Assembly: GCF_017744835.1 (NCBI RefSeq)
Contig: NZ_JAGIAM010000003.1
Location: 496,001 to 560,000, forward strand
DNA from: Sphingomonas sp.
GTDB taxonomy: Bacteria; Pseudomonadota; Alphaproteobacteria; Sphingomonadales; Sphingomonadaceae
Reading direction: 5' to 3'
Length of the DNA stretch: 64,000 nucleotides
The notes beneath the pieces are model-generated. The model searched no databases, was not told the origin of the DNA, and worked only from the letters and a program-made list of their open reading frames with translations. Shown here in pieces: positions 63,218-64,000 of the stretch (position 1 is its first letter; every line of letters begins with the position of its first letter). The translations under genes were made by a program, and so were the position numbers.

Positions 63218-64000
63218 CGGCATGGCAGCGGCCCGATCACGACTTGCTGGCCGGCAACCGGCTTGAAATCGAAGCTGACACTGCAATCGGCACCTTCGGC
63301 GCGGTGTACCAGGGCGCGGTTCTGCGGTTTCAACCCGGTCAGGAAGGTACGCCCGTCGAAGCCGACCACGGCCGGCTCGCCGCCGCCTTCGAGGACCACC
63401 GTCGATCCGACGGGGAGGGGGGTGCCCGCGTCGTCGACCAGGATCACCACCGCTGCGGCCTCGGGTGCGACGCGGAAATCGACGATCACCCCGGCGCGAT
63501 CGTCTGGGACCACTTCGATCTCGGTCCGGGGCGCCTGGAGATCGACCGGCAGGTTGCTGGGATCGATGGCGATCGTATTGGTGGCGAGCGACCGCAGCGA
63601 CGGGAGGAGGGCGCGGCCGCGCGAGTCGGCGTGCGCCACGGCGCGCGTGTCGACGAACAGCGGCGTGTTGGGCCCGGCGCCGCGCACCACGGCAAAGCTC
63701 CGGTCGATCGACGGCGTCAGGAACACGCCGCCCATCGCGACGATGGCGCCCTCCGCATATCCGTTCACGCGCAGCGACCCGCGCGAATATTCCAGCCCCG
63801 CGCCCAAAGTGGCGTGGTGCGCCCGATAGACCACGTCGGCAGCCGCGTAGCCGCTGCCCGAGCCTGAAACCACTTCGCTGCTGGCCAGGCTCCAGCTCCA
63901 CGATCCCTCGCCGCTGCCGGTATTATGCGTGTACTGCGACGAAATCCGCGTCGAATCAGGCGAATAGGAGACGTTCGAAGAGGCCCAGGATCGCCGGCCC
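63214..64000 (-). CDS. Fimbrial outer-membrane usher protein, C-terminal part
   Basis: The frame is open from the right edge to the stop at 63214, giving about 262 residues; the N-terminal three quarters lie outside. Visible features are barrel strands (RRSWASSNVSYSPDSTRISSQYTHNTG, SWSWSLASSE, GYAAADVVYRAHHATLGAGLEYSRG), the segment VFLTPSIDRSFAVVRGAGPNTPLFVD and two CTD sandwich domains ending VIGPLPCR. It is the pore that exports SCPU subunits. The chaperone is presumably beyond the edge. The GTG at 63873 in the track is an internal codon. Confidence 0.9.
   Translation of the reverse strand, partial: GRRSWASSNVSYSPDSTRISSQYTHNTGSGEGSWSWSLASSEVVSGSGSGYAAADVVYRAHHATLGAGLEYSRGSLRVNGYAEGAIVAMGGVFLTPSIDRSFAVVRGAGPNTPLFVDTRAVAHADSRGRALLPSLRSLATNTIAIDPSNLPVDLQAPRTEIEVVPDDRAGVIVDFRVAPEAAAVVILVDDAGTPLPVGSTVVLEGGGEPAVVGFDGRTFLTGLKPQNRALVHRAEGADCSVSFDFKPVAGQQVVIGPLPCR

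Overview
The window looks like a chromosomal segment of a sphingomonad (Alphaproteobacteria, Sphingomonadales, probably Sphingomonas or a close relative). The pointers are very high GC, two TonB-dependent receptors, a CckA-type hybrid kinase, GTTC-N7-GTTC SOS boxes, an envelope operon (bamA-skp-fabZ) without lpxD/lpxA/lpxB beside it, and intergenic palindromes of the GTCATCCCCGCG type. I see no rRNA, CRISPR array, transposase, integrase or prophage. Nearly all sequence is ordinary coding DNA, and most of the long ORFs in the supplied track are antisense shadows caused by the GC content.

Layout. 1-7.7 kb (minus): a CHAP-domain protein cut by the left edge; a tightly coupled five-gene operon (NTF2-like, DUF3088, biotin-dependent acyl-CoA carboxylase alpha subunit, GFA, DUF817); a small acidic protein, acylphosphatase, greB and a soluble lytic transglycosylase. 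7.8-17.3 kb (plus): dapA, a TonB receptor, smpB, a DUF2062 protein, an M13 peptidase, cckA and a single-domain response regulator. 17.3-20.2 kb (minus): a small membrane protein, a MOSC protein, then a metallophosphoesterase/nucleotidyltransferase pair flanked by palindromic repeats. 20.5-30 kb: recA with its SOS box, a methyltransferase, a GST, a dicarboxylate symporter, an M24 peptidase, a lipid-kinase-like protein, alaS and a convergent pair of secreted paralogues. 30.7-37.5 kb: a CPA2 antiporter, a 579-bp AT-rich regulatory gap, a 1036-aa TonB receptor and icd.

37.5-42.3 kb: a phospholipid island (PmtA-like methyltransferase, psd, pssA), a small membrane ORF divergent from rpsB-tsf, and between them a cluster of six GTTC half-sites containing two perfect SOS boxes. 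42.4-53.5 kb: a membrane-embedded winged-helix regulator, then the run pyrH-frr-uppS-cdsA-dxr-rseP-bamA-skp-fabZ-small membrane protein-rpmE. 53.7-62.3 kb: a secreted protein, tRNA-Ser(UGA), an MltB-type transglycosylase, a SPOR protein, a D,D-carboxypeptidase, holB, metG, tatD, an MBL hydrolase and an aspartic protease. 62.3-64 kb (minus): a spore-coat-U pilin-like protein and the end of a fimbrial usher that leaves the window.

Most interesting points. The intergenic region at 40.15-40.23 kb carries two perfect alphaproteobacterial LexA-type boxes, one of them inside the spacer of a leftward promoter with a consensus -35. That promoter points at an uncharacterised 72-aa one-TM ORF (39873-40091), which is a candidate SOS-induced membrane peptide in the style of SidA. 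recA in the same window has the same box, so the motif is validated internally. Other leads are the repeat-flanked nucleotidyltransferase/phosphoesterase pair, the inverted secreted paralogues, and the winged-helix protein fused to about seven membrane segments.
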